A DNA stretch of 64,000 nucleotides from Cephalopachus bancanus (Eukaryota > Chordata > Mammalia > Primates > Tarsiidae), in the NCBI GenBank assembly GCA_027257055.1, contig JAPVLO010000205.1, positions 2,604,001 to 2,668,000 on the forward strand, written 5' to 3'. Shown here piece after piece: positions 46,846 to 58,720 of this stretch (position 1 is the first letter of the stretch; each line of letters starts with the position of its first letter). Below the pieces are notes generated by a model. It was not told the origin of the DNA and made no database searches. It was given only the letters and a program-made list of their open reading frames with translations. Made by a program: the position numbers and the translations under genes.

Positions 46846-47790
46846 GATCAAATCACAACTGACCACAAAGAAATACAAAAGATTATCAGAGATTACTACG
46901 TACACCTATATGGAAACAAATGTGATAACCAAAATGAGTTGAAGAACTTTCTGACATCACACAACCTCCCTCCCCAGGCTGGAACAAGAAGACATTGAAA
47001 CAGTAAATAGACCAATACCAACCCAGGAAATTGACTCTGTCATACAAAAACTACCTATAAAAAAAGCCCTGGACCAGGCAGCTTACCAGCAGAATTCTAC
47101 AAAATGTACAAGAAGGAGCTGATACCAATCCTAATGAAAGTAGTCCAGGCAATTGAAAAAGATGGAATTCTCCCCAAATCATTTTACAAAGTTAACATCA
47201 CACTGATATCCAAACTGGGTAATGATCCAACAAAAAAAGAGAACTACAGGCCAATATTCCTTATAAACATAGATGTAAAAATCCTCAACAAGATTCTAAC
47301 AAATTGGATCCAAAAACACATCTCAAAAATTAACCACCATGACCAAGTAGGCTTCATCACCAGGATGCAGGATTGATTCAGCATTCGCATGACCCTAAAT
47401 GTCATTAAATATATCAACAGATGTAAAAACAAGAACCACATGGTTATGTTATTAGCTACAGAAAACGCTTTTGATAAAATTCATATCCCTTCTTGATAAA
47501 AACCCTCAAACACCGGTATAGAAGGAGCATACTTCAAAATAGTAAGTGCCATCTACGATAAACCCACAGTTAACATATTGCTAAATGGACAGAAACTGGA
47601 AACATTTCCCCTAAAAACTGGAACAAGACAAGGCTGCCCACTCTTACCCATCTTGTTCAACATTTGTTGAAAGTCCTAGCTCAGGTAATTAGACAAGAGA
47701 AGGAAATCCAGGGTATCAAAATAGAAAAAGAGGAAGTCAAATCATACCTCTTTGCTGATAATATGATCTTATACCTTGAAAATCCAGGTA
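46846..47790 (+). pseudogene. L1 ORF2 reverse-transcriptase remnant, inverted segment
   Basis: Plus-strand ORF2 pieces: 47104-47376 holds '[25 protein letters not shown]', '[20 protein letters not shown]', '[14 protein letters not shown]' and then a stop. 47664-47787 holds '[24 protein letters not shown]'. The RT catalytic motif expected as FADD reads FADN (AAT at 47760-47762), so a metal-binding aspartate is lost. In-frame stops and frameshifts are further reasons it cannot be active. Confidence 0.88.
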
Positions 47791-48255
47791 AACAGCTGAA
47801 GATTGTCTTGTTTAGGGGTGATAAGAATGAAAAGAGAAGGTTGTCTTGTTCTCACTTTGAGGGGACTAAAGGGTATGGAATTCATTCACTGCTCTAAGTG
47901 TAACATAGAAATCCTTCCGTGAAGTACCATGAAGAACCCTGTTTCAGAAAGTGGGATTGATTGGAGAGTGGAGAGACTTGAGTTAGGGGGACCTGTCAAC
48001 ATATAATCATACAGACAAGGATTATGATATATTACATGAGATCTGTAGTACAATATGGAAATTGGAGAATAATAGAGTTTGCAAAGCATCAATTTAGAAA
48101 TTTATCTTTCCCGTACATTCTGTGATTACTTCCTTCTAGAAAGTTATGTGTTAACTTAGCCACTTTCTGTGATATATATGATTCTTCTTCCATGGCCAAT
48201 TTTAAACTACCAATGTAATATAACTAAACCTAAATTTGGGAAGTATTGGCAGAAA
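47791..48255. other. Single-copy stretch, nothing recognised
   Basis: Two near repeats of 'gattgtcttgttt' / 'ggttgtcttgttct' at about 47802 and 47839 lie just outside the L1 inversion. Nothing else recognised. Confidence 0.4.
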
Positions 48256-48600
48256 ATGTTCGTTTGTGCTAACTTAGATCTAACTGGTTAGAGGCCTGTG
48301 AATTAACTGATAAGAGGCAGATTAATAGGAAAAAAGTTTATTGCACATGAGGGGATGGATACTCAGTAGTGTGTATCTGAATAGCCAGAGATAACCATTT
48401 ACGTGTCAACTTAACAAGAAAAGAGGGCAGTTTAGGGATTCAATGGGAAAGTGTGAAAGGTTCTATTGAACTTTTGATGCTTCCCTTTGCTGAGGGTCAG
48501 TCTTGACACACAGAAAGAGTGTGTCAATGGTAATGGTGACTGTATTTTGGGGAGGCTCTGCTTAAGTTAAATCATGTTTCTTTCTTTGAATGCCAACTGT
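48256..48600. repeat. Possible old LTR remnant
   Basis: 'aactgataagaggcagattaataggaaaaaagtttattgcac' recalls a common LTR-type repeat in mammals, and the block continues with 'gtcagtcttgacacacagaaagagtgtgtcaatgg'. Assignment is weak. No coding content. Confidence 0.3.
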
Positions 48601-48721
48601 TCAAAAGTTCTTAAAGTAATTTTCATGCTACCTTGGAAGCTGTTAATCTCTTTATGAAGAGAAGAACAGAATACACTCAGAGGAGCCCTGGAAAGACAGC
48701 TCCTGCGTTCCACTATATGAA

Positions 48722-49075
48722 TCTGCTATGACCTGAATGTTTGTATCCCACCAAAATTCACATGTTGACATTTAATCATCAATATGATAAGAATAGGATG
48801 TGAGGCTTCTGGGAGATGATTAGGTCATGAGGTTGGAGTCCCAGTAGATGAGAATAGTGCCCCTCTAAGAGAAGTTCTATAGCACTGCCTAGTCCCTTCC
48901 ACCATGTGAGGACACAGCTAGAGCCAGAAAACAGGTCCTTACCAGACACTGAATCTGTCAGTGCTTTGATGTTGGGCTTTACAGCCTCCAGAACTATGAG
49001 AAATAAACTTCTGTTGTTTAAAGGCTATCCAGTATGTGGTATTTTGTTGTAAAGACCCAAATGGACTAAGATAGA
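48722..49075 (+). mobile_element. MaLR solo LTR (MLT1/MST-like)
   Basis: Nearly complete LTR: start 'tctgctatgacctgaatgtttgtatccc', 'ccaaaattcacatgttgac', 'gggagatgattaggtcatgagg', 'ccaccatgtgaggacacagc', 'ccagacactgaatctgtcag', 'cctccagaactatgagaaataaa', 'ttctgttgtttaaaggc', end 'ggactaagataga'. Only the LTR remains, as after LTR-LTR recombination. No retroviral gene is present. Confidence 0.88.
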
Positions 49076-49850
49076 ATGCCAACTCAATGTTGCCTTTTTT
49101 ACATGCTGAATTAAATTATTTAAAAACAAAGAAACAAACGAAAACAAAACAAAATTGAAAGGTACCCTTAACAATTGCGATTTGTGCAAAGTGGAGGAAA
49201 TGATACCTTCAGTAATCAGGATTCAGCTATTAGGATTGGAGAGATTCCTTTCTTTTTTTTAATAGTTTCAGGCAGTTTGGACAAGGATAAAATATAGAAA
49301 ATGAAGAAAACTGTACATTATCCCCCTAAAGATAAAGTATGTACTAAAGCAACAAAATTTGGACCAGGGGTATGAAGTTGAAGTAAACACTTGGTTTATT
49401 TTGCTCGTTTTCCTGGTTGGTTTTCATTGTAAACTGATTAGGATGTCCCTAGGTGTATTTGCCACAGGATATGCTAAATTTCTTTCATTTCTTGACTGTC
49501 ACTCCTGCCTTCCTCATAATTCTTGACTTGAAGCTCATGCCATCAGACTATTCTACTTACTACCCCTCTTTATTATAGCCTTCATACTAATCCCAGCACA
49601 CTTCCCTGTATTCCTTGAAGATTATAGATTTTTACTCATTTTCATTATTCCCAATGCTCCTCCTGAAATAGTCTGTATTTTTCCAAGTATCTTATCCATG
49701 CCTCACCTTGCATTTCAGCTCTTTGAACTTCTGTTCTTTCAGTAATCTAGTTCTCAATCCTGTCTCAGTCAGTATATCCACTTGTAGGGTATCTCTACTA
49801 TGATGTCCATTTGGAATTTAAGACTTAACTTGAATAAACAGAATTACTAA
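49076..49850. other. Single-copy stretch, nothing recognised
   Basis: AT-rich with an A-rich patch at 49125-49160. No gene or named repeat. Confidence 0.4.
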
Positions 49851-49852
49851 TT

Positions 49853-50475
49853 TTTCTTTTTTTTATAAACAATATTTTTATGATATTGTGGGGTACAGTT
49901 AAGGGTTAGGTATACAAATATGCTTCGTTCAGGCACCCTTGTTGATAAGAGGTGTCTCCCCATCTCCAGACTGATGTTTACTACCATTAATCCCATCTCC
50001 TTTCCCCTCCCTCCCCCCCATAGTTTCCCACCACTGTCAGTCATTTTCTTATGGTAATACGTTGAATGATCAAGGTCCACTATATGAGTGAGAACATGTG
50101 ATACTCAGATCTTTGTTTCTGTGAGAGGTCACTCAGTATTATAGACTCTAGTTCCATCCAGATTACTGCAACATTCATGATTTTGTTCTTTTTTATGGCT
50201 GCGTAGTATTCCATCATATATATGTACCACATTTTTAAAATCCAATCCTCTTTTGAAGGACAGCATGGTTGCTTCCAGGTTCTTGCTATTGTGAACAATG
50301 CTGCATAAACATATCTTTTTTATAGAGTGATTTGAATTCTTCAAGGTATATTTCCAGTAGGGGAATTGTGGGGTCATGTGGGAGGTTGATATTTAGAGTT
50401 TTTAGGAATTGCCACGCTGCTTTTCACAGAGGTTGCACTAGTTTACACTCCCACCAACAGTGTAGAAGCGTGTTC
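49853..50475 (-). mobile_element. Strepsirrhine L1, 5'-truncated 3' end (UTR type 2)
   Basis: A T-tract then 'gatattgtggggtacagttaagggttaggtatac', 'caggcacccttgttgataagagg' and 'gagtgagaacatgtgatactc' give the 3' UTR. The ORF2 C-terminus follows (minus frame 50080-50298: 'MWYIYMMEYYAAIKKNK', 'ELESIILSDLSQKQRSEYHMF') and homology stops near 'ccaccaacagtgtagaagcg'. The UTR is closer to the copy at 61.4 kb than to those at 19.7 and 44.7 kb. Confidence 0.9.
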
Positions 50476-51639
50476 TACGTCTTCTGCAGTCTTCGTTATC
50501 CCATTAAATTCCTACTTAATTTAACTGTTTACCCAGGTAAAATCTTGGAAATCATCTTTGACTTCTCTTTTTTCCTCATCGCCCATGTCCAAACCATCAG
50601 AAAATTCTGTCACTTCTGCCTTTAAAATATATAGTGTTTAACCAGTTTTCATCACCTCCACTGCTAAAACCTTTGTCCAAACAACCACATCATCTCTCAA
50701 AAGGTTATAACTACTTTCTAAGTAGTCTTTCAGTTTCAATGCTTACCCTTCTGCAAACTCTTTTTAACTGAGCATTTGCTGTATTTTTTTTTATTACAAG
50801 AAAGTTATGAAATCCAGCGCACACTCAAAGTGGAGTAGATTACACAGGATTGCAAATACAGGGAGACAGACATCTTTGAAGAACATTCTAGAAGCCACCT
50901 ACCTCAGGCAACATGGCTATTTGCAATTACTAGGCCAGGCTTTTAGAATTTTAAACTGGAAGCTTACAGGCACTCTGTAGCAGACACAGATCACAGCTTT
51001 CAGTTTCCAAGATGCCAATATTATCCAACTTACCAAAGCTTAAAAAGTCCAAGAATGGAAAGATACTCTTTCCTTCAAGTTCAATACTATGTCAGCTAAA
51101 TCTGCTAATGAAAAATAGGTCTATATAGTTCAAGGTCAACCAGCAGCAGATGGTGCTGCCTGGTATCTGTGTGTTAGCTGAGGCTACTCATTGTCTTTGT
51201 CTTTTCTGAGGTTGTTATGACTCAGAGGCTTTGTTGAGGCCCATTCATCCCACAAGTCTTCACTTCAGTCTCACAAGACCAAGTAAAAATAGCTCCTTGC
51301 CTGAGGGAAAAGCCTCCCTAAGCTGCAGACAACCTTCCAGGTTAAACCTTCTTGTGATCTGAGGCTTTAAGTTCTTACTCAAACCTTAGCAGTAAAAAGC
51401 CAGCGGCACAGCTGCTGAACAGAACACATGTTCTCTGCATGTGATTCTGCTAGCAGAAGAAAGAGAAATGAGCTGAACCAAGCACACTGAGTTCATCCAT
51501 CCCAAATCTATCAGCAAGAAAAGCAATTCTTTCTTTGCTAGGGAGTGAAGCGGGGAGTTTAACACGAGTAATAAGGAATAAGTATAAGTATTTCCACCAA
51601 ACCTTAGAATCATCCAAATATTATCTTTGTTTTATAACT
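50476..51639. other. Mostly single-copy stretch
   Basis: A part near 50800-50940 ('cactcaaagtggagtagattac', 'acattctagaagccacctacc') may be an old LINE or LTR remnant but could not be assigned. No coding signal. Confidence 0.4.
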
Positions 51640-51940
51640 TTATTATGTTTTCTTTAATATGTAAAACAAAATCAGCATAGTCACATATGTCAGTCTTTGA
51701 TTTTATTATTCACTTATGTTTATGTTTATAAAAGCTCCCCCATATGTTATGATCACTAGTGGGTAATGTCTACTTATATTTTCTTCAAATGTTTCTTGTG
51801 AGTTGAATTTATATTTGGCACTTTAATTCATTCCGAGTTTATTCTAATGTAATTTAAAGATCTGTAGTGTTTCCCCAGTAGTTAACCAATTGGTAAATCA
51901 CAGCCTATTAAATAACCTGGTATATTTCTCTTTGCCTATT
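51640..51940 (-). mobile_element. Ancient L1 ORF2-region fragment
   Basis: Complement of old L1: 'tcattccgagtttattctaatg', 'ccccagtagttaaccaattgg' and 'cagcctattaaataacctgg' parallel 'ccatctggagtttatttttgtg ... atggttagccagttgtcccagcaccatttattgaataat'. Diverged. Confidence 0.5.
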
Positions 51941-52149
51941 GAAGATACAGAAAATTCCTCAAGTGGTAGTAAAAATCAAAATATTAAGCTCTGAGGGAAA
52001 TTGACAATATATGTGAAGTTATTCAATTATGTGCATAGTCTTTAACTGAGACTTTATCACTCTGCAACTGAAGTGTTAAATAATCACATCTGTTATAAGA
52101 ATGCCATCAGAGCATTAATTATACAGAAAGAAATAGAAATTAAAAAGTG

Positions 52150-52460
52150 ACTAAAATTAGGGTCCTGGCAGGATGAATGAAGTTATATGGTAGAATTTTA
52201 TCCATTTATCATAATGTAAATTGAAGGAAGTATTTGATGTGAAAAAAATTCTGACAATATAGGTAGGTGCAAAATTTAGGATAGAAATAGCTATATATAT
52301 TAATCCCAATAATTCCATCGCATAGAAGAAAACTAGTAAAAAAGTACAGATACATATTTTATTTGTGATTATCTTTGGATAGTTGGAATTTTGTTTTCTT
52401 GTCTTTCTATTTATTTATTCATTTTTCTAGTTTGTATTTTTCATATTTGCTTATATCCCC
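52150..52460 (+). mobile_element. Old L1 3'-end fragment
   Basis: 'aatttaggatagaaatagctatatatattaatccc', 'agtacagatacatattttatttgtgattatctttgg' and 'tctagtttgtatttttcatatttgc' follow the L1M 3' UTR order. Confidence 0.5.
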
Positions 52461-52628
52461 TAATCAACTTAAAATAATTGGAGGCAGGAACCATTTTTAT
52501 TAAATACACATTACAGTGTTTAGTTTACTGTAGGTTCTCAATATTATCTGTCAAATATTGTTAGTAAAATTAGACCTTTGGACTTTTTGGAAGCAGTTGA
52601 ATATACCAAGAATGTTCAATAAGATAAA

Positions 52629-52950
<322 letters not shown>

Positions 52951-53655
52951 AATATAATGCTAATAAAATTTGAGAGTATTCATTTTTTCTAGCTTTATAT
53001 GAAACAAAGAATATTTTGTATTGTGATTTCTGAGTGATACCCTTCACCAGAGGGGTTGCCAACCTGAATTCATATGCCAAGATTAGTTTCCATTATTGGT
53101 TATTACGATGGCCATTATCTGACAAAGTACAGTCCATTATTTCTTTATTTCTTTAGAATCATGTCCACAAAACCTACTCATCCCTATGTGAATGGGTGTA
53201 ATGTGATTTTAGAACCTTCCAAACTGAGGACCAATTTTTTCTTTATTTTTTCTGTAGGATTTGCTCAGAAGGAATGAGCCAGCTTATTTCTTTGCCATAG
53301 GCTAATAATTTGAATTATTCTAAGGTTTGGTCATAGCTTTGATTTAGTGACAGAACAATAAATAAGAGATTAGTAATTGGAATTGTGTCACAAGATTAGA
53401 GTAGAGCTGAGAGCAAAGGTAACTCAACACTGAGACAGTTACCTCTTGGGATATTGTGTCTTGGATTATTGATACCAGGCACAAATAAATTTCTAAAAGC
53501 TGTTTTACTTCTTTTTCAGTGATTTCAGGAAGGTGAGCTTCAACCAGAGTTTTTGTTTACCTTGTAGATCTAAATTAAAAGCCTTTTCAAGTAGAGAAAA
53601 TAGTGGCAGGCTGTGGGAAAATATTCACTCTTAAGCATCATGTGGATATGTACAC
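52951..53655. other. Single-copy stretch, nothing recognised
   Basis: No recognised repeat or coding signal. Confidence 0.4.
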
Positions 53656-54130
53656 TGATAGAATCTCTATGCAGAAAAATTTGGCAATATTATTTGCAAT
53701 TACAATTTAATGTATCTTTTAGCTCAGTAATTTCACATTAAAAATTTATTTGCATACAGTGTAATGTTATTCACTTTATAATAGCAAAACAATGGGAATG
53801 CAACACTGGTTAACTACATTATGATATAGCCATAAAATGGAATAGTCTACAGTCATATAAAAGAAAAGGGGAACTCATATATAAGTATATGGTAATTTGA
53901 AAAAGACAAGTTGAACAACATATTATCCTATTTGTATGAAAGAAAAATATCAATTACTTTATATATGTGTGTGTATTTTTCTATTTTATACATATAATGT
54001 GTGTAGATTTTGCAGTACATAAAATTGGTGGCCTTTGGACAGCTGGGCACTAGTGGTGGAAGAGAGATATTTTCCTGACCAAAAAATTGTTGTACGTTTT
54101 GAATTTTGGACTACGTGAGTGTGTTTCTCG
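53656..54130 (+). mobile_element. Old L1 (L1M-class) 3'-end fragment
   Basis: 'atagcaaaacaatgggaatgcaacactggttaactacattatgatatagccataaaatgg' parallels the L1M 3' segment 'aaacaacctaaatgtccatc...ggttaaataaattatggtatatccatacaatgg'. 'cctatttgtatgaaagaaaaa', 'ttggacagctgggcactagtgg' and 'gagagatattttcctgacc' follow in order. Confidence 0.6.
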
Positions 54131-54397
54131 TCAAAAGAAAATGAAAAATATTTACTAAATTTGAAAAGTAGTAACTATATCTAGGCATTTTTGTTGCCAA
54201 GTATTATGATGCTTTCATTAAAAAAATATAACCTGAGTTCAAAAAGTTTGGAAAATAACTTAATAAACTATCTTGCTATAATATAAACATGTCTGACTTC
54301 CCAGCCTATAATAGTGTAACATCGTGGCACTCTACTTTTGTCAGCCAATTCTAAATGTTGGATTTTATATCTTCTCAACCATAATACTTATTCCTCT
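54131..54397. other. Short single-copy stretch
   Basis: Nothing recognised. Confidence 0.4.
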
Positions 54398-54720
54398 ATA
54401 GTCATATGCTGTACAATGTTTCATTCAACAATGGTGGTCCCATTATATCATAATGTTATATTTTTATGGTACCTTTTCTATGTTTAGATATATGATAACT
54501 TACCGTGTGCTGCAAATGCCTGCAGTATTCAGCATAGTAAGATGCTGTACAGATTTGTAGCTTAGGAGCAATAAACTAGACCATATTACGTAACTGTGTC
54601 ATAGGCTATATACCATGTAGGCTTTTGTAAAGTACACTCTATGATGCTTGAACAATAACAAAAGCACCTAAGGACACATTTCTCAGAACACATCTTTGTC
54701 ATTAAGCAGCATGTGACTAT
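54398..54720 (+). mobile_element. MER2-like (Tigger-derived, non-autonomous) DNA transposon
   Basis: The whole order is readable: 'tagtcatatgctgtacaatg', 'aatggtggtcccattatatc', 'tggtaccttttctatgtttagat', 'tgcctgcagtattcagcatag', 'aagatgctgtacagatttgtagc', 'taggagcaataaac', 'aagtacactctatgatg', 'acacatttctcagaacac', ending 'cattaagcagcatgtgacta'. The ends 'tagtcatatgct' and 'agcatgtgacta' form the terminal inverted repeat. It has no coding capacity. The name MER2 is from memory of the consensus. Confidence 0.75.
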
Positions 54721-55585
54721 CTTAGAAATCTTAGAAAGAATGCTTACATTTTAGGCAAAGTGTCTTGTGGAAGTTGTTTGGCCATGTAGAGCTGGATTAT
54801 CAATATGCCAAGTATGACTCTAGGACTCCATCTCTTTTTCTCCAATTCCTGGATTGGCTCTGTGTTGGATTTGCTCCTAGAAATGTTCCATGTACTTGGC
54901 GACCTTTGGCGATTCAGACAGGAACACATTCTTATGACCTCAGCAGCATTAGCTGTATGAGAGCATATTTTTATAAAAATTCCATCACATTCCCAGATCT
55001 GAACTTCATTTAAATAATGCGGTTCTAGTGCCTGTTTATGTCTCCTAGGAAAGATTGAATAAACCTTGGTGATACGTTCACACCTATTTCAGGAGTATTG
55101 TACAAGCACTACTCAGAGCAAATGAATTGAGAGTTTAGGAGAAATCCCTCCTCAAGAGAAAACAAAAATGTTGTTAACATAATAAAATGAATTGGTTGCT
55201 AGGAAGACAAATACAGATAAAAATTAAAAAAACAGCTTGTATTTTCATTTGGAGAAAACAGGACCAGTAGATGTGACTTGAATGGATAAGGTTATTGAAC
55301 TGTGGTATGCTAAAGAACATAGAACTAGCCTTGATTTAGAGAGTAAGCTCTATTTCCTGTTGCTCTCATTTCTGTTTACTGCTAAAACGGCAGACAGATA
55401 GGCATGGAACTTGCAACACTTAAGCAATAAAGTGTGTGAAATCAGCTTCCCCATGACTCACCTCACTTCTCACAGAGGTATGCCTGGAATTCATTGGTTA
55501 GCATCTGGTAAAGGATACACATTAGACCTTAAGAATCCACTTGTGCACCCTAAGCAAGAATCATGCCCTTAGACCAATGAGCCGC
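54721..55585. other. Single-copy stretch, nothing recognised
   Basis: No recognised repeat. The 82-codon plus frame at 54765-55013 shows no family resemblance. Confidence 0.4.
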
Positions 55586-55932
55586 ACACTACACAATGGA
55601 ACATTATGCAGCCATAAAGAACAAACACATGGACTTCGCAGCAACTTAGATGGATTTAGAGTCTATCATACTCAGTGATCTATCACAGAAACAAAGAACA
55701 GAGTACCTTATATTCTCACTCATAAGTGGACCTTGAACAATTATAATATAAGAAAGGGATCGGTAGTAGTGGGAAACTGCCAGGGGAGAGGGAGTGGGAT
55801 TGGCATTTGAGGGAAACCGCCAAGAGAGTGAGGGCATATCTCATCAACAAGGGTATTTGCATAATCAACATTTGTATACCTAATCCTGGATTGCACCCCA
55901 CATCTATAAAATGAAAAATTATTTGAAAAAAG
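55586..55932 (+). mobile_element. Strepsirrhine L1, extreme 3' end, sense
   Basis: 'caatggaacattatgcagcc', 'gatggatttagagtctatc', 'ctcagtgatctatcacagaaac', 'ctcactcataagtggacc', then the 3' UTR '...aacaagggtatttgcataatcaac' and 'ggattgcaccccacatctataaaatg' with an impure A-tail. 5'-truncated to about 345 bases. UTR type 1. Confidence 0.88.
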
Positions 55933-56416
55933 AGTCTACTCACTAATATATAAAGAGTGTTTTTCTGTGTCATAATTAGATATTCTGTATTTCCTTCCTT
56001 ACTAAGACCTTGGGCCAACGAACCTAACTATTCCTTACCAGTGGGATGAATCATAACAAAATTTGAAATATAGGAATATGAAAGTCTAATCTTTACTCAA
56101 TACATGGTGAATGGTGAATGACTGAGTGAATAAATGACTAAACTTTTACAAAAAATTGAAATGTCTAAAAAAAGAAACATTTTTAAGAAAAACAGTCCAT
56201 TTATACTAAAGAAATCAAAATTATTCTATGTACTTTATCAGTAATAACACCACCGAGTATTAAAGTCACAATATACTACAATGTGTATGTGTATTTTCTA
56301 TGTAATTTTGGGATTATGAGAATACATCCTCAAATTAGAGATAACACAGTTAGGAGAACTTTAATTTTATTAGGCCTAGAGAATCATTACAGAATTTATT
56401 CTAGTGGCTAAAAAAT
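55933..56416. other. AT-rich single-copy stretch
   Basis: Nothing recognised. Confidence 0.4.
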
Positions 56417-56716
56417 GTTGCTTAAGCCTATAATCCCAGCACTTTGAGAGGCCGAGGTGAGATAATTGCCTGAGCTCGGGGGTCCGAGACCAACCTGGGA
56501 AACTTGGTGAGACCTTGTCTCTACAGTAAATCAAAAAATAAATTGGGCGTGGTGGAATGTGCCTGTAGTTCCTGCTACTTGGAAGGTTGAGGTGGAAGGA
56601 TCACCTGAACCCAGCAGGTCAGGGCTGTGGTGGCTATGAGCATGCCACTGCATTCCAGCCTGGGCAACAGAGTGAGACTCCAACTCAAAATAAAATAAAA
56701 TAAAATAAAATAAAAT
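56417..56716 (+). mobile_element. Alu (older), slightly 5'-truncated
   Basis: Sense dimer from about 'gcttaagcctataatcccagc' to 'gagactccaactc' with a (TAAAA)n tail at 56689-56715. The first ~15 bases are not recognisable. Many CpGs are lost. Confidence 0.93.
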
Positions 56717-57200
56717 ATCTCACTTACACTTAAAACTGTTTATGTAGTCAAAATATTTGAGCCCAAATGATCATGTTGTACTTCAACAAATCCTTATAAA
56801 TAAACTTCAGTTCCATAGAACATATCCATTAATTAAGTTTTCAGAGGAGGCATAATTAATGGATCTGTACTATGGAATTATGGCATTCAGTAAATATTAA
56901 TAATGCAAACTCACTCCACCAAGCACTTTAATAGTACCCAAACAAATAGATCATTTTATATGACTGAAGATTTCCTTCAACATTCCCATATGGAACATGA
57001 AAGGACACAAAACCAATATAACATCAGCTTTTCAGGGAGATCTTCTTAGAAGACTAAAAATTATTTTGTGGAGAGATTATACATCCCAATAAAATGGTCT
57101 GTCAAAATTTTTATTTAGGAAAGTTTTTAAAGCCCTGATAAAAGCTTAGGAGCTATGAGTAAAATGATTATGTATTACAATCATAAATAGCCTGGTTTAT
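56717..57200. other. AT-rich single-copy stretch
   Basis: Nothing recognised. Confidence 0.4.
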
Positions 57201-58024
57201 TGCTAATGGAGAATATTTTCAAAATAAACTTTTTTATTGTAGACTACTTTAAGATTTACAGAAAAGTTACAGAGATAGTACACACAACCCCATAAACCCT
57301 GGACACTCCCATACACCCTTTACTATTGTTATTATCCAACCTCAGCAAAGTACATTTCTCAAAACTTAAACAAACAAACAAAAAAAAATCAGCATTGATA
57401 TATTACTATTTACCTAAACTGGGCCATATATTCAGTTTTCACCATTTTTCCTTTTTGTTAGTGCAGGATTATATTCAGGGTAACAGGATTATATAATGTG
57501 GTAACATTATAATTTGTTGCCATGTCTTCTAAGTGACATGGTCTGTGAAAGTTTTTCAGACTTTCTTTGACAGTATTTAGGAGCACTGTTTAGGTTTCCA
57601 CACACTATCCCTCAATTTGGGCTTGTCCAGTATTTTCCTTATAATTAGACTGTGGTCACTGATTTTGGGGAGGAAGACCATAGACATGAAGTACCCCTCC
57701 TGTCACACACATGCTCTCTACATTCTAACCTTAATCTCTTTCCTGAGAAAGTACTTGCCTGGGTTCTCCACTGTAAGTTTACATTTTTCTTTTTAAAATG
57801 CATTATTCTTTGGAAACAAGTAACTAAATGCAGCCTGGGAGTGGGGATAGAGTGTTAAGTTATATCTCTTGAAGAGAGAATTTACATAAGTTATTTGGAA
57901 TTGGTCTGTAAAAGGATTTGTCTCTACTTCCCAATTATGTATTTATTTTTTAAAAGCTGCTTTGAGTTGTGCTTCAGTATTGTTATTTTGTGACTTGAAT
58001 TGTTCCAACTTTGGCCATTTGAAG

Positions 58025-58349
58025 TTCTTTCATTTTTTTTTGTTTTTTTGTTTTTTGTGTTTTTTTTGAGTTGGAGTCTCACTCTGTTGCCCAGACTGGA
58101 GTGCAGTGGCCGCTTCCGGCCACCGCAGCCTCGACCTACTGGGCTACGGCGATCCTTCCACCTCAGCCTTCCAAGTAGCTGGAATTACAGGTGTGCGCTA
58201 CCACGCCCGGCTGATTTTTTGATTTATTGTAGAGATGAGGTCTCACTGCCCAGGCGGGTCTCGAACCTGCGGGCTCAGGCAATCCACTCACCTCAGCCTC
58301 CCAAAGGTGCGGGATTACAGGCTGAGCCACCGAGTCCGGCTTCTTTCAT
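58025..58349 (-). mobile_element. Alu (strepsirrhine-type), 9-bp target duplication, inside old LINE
   Basis: Antisense dimer with a long T-rich head broken by G ('tttgtttttttgttttttgtg'), 'gagttggagtctcactctgttgcc', 'ggctacggcgatcc', and end 'gctgagccaccgagtccggc'. 'ttctttcat' flanks it at 58025-58033 and 58341-58349. The 187-codon plus frame over it is an antisense Alu frame running into the (TCC)n tract. Confidence 0.96.
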
Positions 58350-58380
58350 GTTGAATTCTTTATTCTTTGTCTCTTTTGCA

Positions 58381-58443
58381 TCTCCTCCTCCTCCTCCTCC
58401 TCTCCCTCCTCCTCCTCCTCCTCCTCCTCCTCCTCCTTCTTCT
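58381..58443. repeat. (TCC)n trinucleotide tract
   Basis: About 20 CTC/TCC units with one interruption ('ctctccctcc' near 58400). It lies in the old LINE. A purine-pyrimidine mirror-type tract of this length can form triplex DNA, which is general knowledge, not shown here. Confidence 0.95.
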
Positions 58444-58720
58444 CTTGAGTATGTTCTTATTTTCTGGCAGAATAAGATGCTCCAAGATTATCTTCTACAA
58501 ATGATACATTCCTTGCCCCATCCTGACTTGGGATCAGACATTTCTGTAAGAAACCTTTGTTAGAAACTTAATAAGATCTAGAAACAAGGTGTTAATAAAG
58601 AATATTTTATTTAATAAAATTAATGTGTTTTCCCCAGAAAAACATAATGATAATGTGGTTTATATAATAAAATATTTATAATACCTGTAAAAATTTCTCT
58701 TGTTTTCATGGATTAAAAAT

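Larger units (their letters stand above)
44698..47790 (-). mobile_element. Strepsirrhine L1 with internal inversion and nested Alu
   Basis: 44698-46845 is a minus-strand L1: T-rich tail, 3' UTR ('aagatgtggggtaatattcaggg', 'tacccttgttgatgaggta'), then the ORF2 C-terminus. From about 46846 to 47790 the sequence is ORF2 in plus orientation, ending near the RT catalytic region. The two parts are adjacent in ORF2 with only about 80 bases between their breakpoints, the classic product of twin priming during L1 insertion. An Alu with its own TSD interrupts the minus part. No outer TSD was found by eye. Confidence 0.88.
57205..58600 (-). mobile_element. Old LINE (L1M-type) interrupted by an Alu and a (TCC)n tract
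   Basis: 'tttattgtagactactttaagatttacagaaaagttacagagatagtac', 'agtgacatggtctgtgaaag', 'ttgggcttgtccagtatt', 'ttgttccaactttggccatttgaag' come before the Alu; 'ctggcagaataagatgctccaag', 'ccccatcctgacttgggatcagacatttctgtaag' come after it. The same family as the 26.1 kb insertion in Tigger1. Non-coding as it stands. Confidence 0.65.

Noticed and set aside
46846..47790. Possible active reverse transcriptase
   Set aside because: FADD reads FADN, with stops and frameshifts; it is the inverted part of a dead L1.
58000..58563. 187-codon open frame with a proline-rich run
   Set aside because: It is the antisense frame of an Alu continuing into a (TCC)n tract. The same Alu-derived peptide appears over nearly every antisense Alu here.
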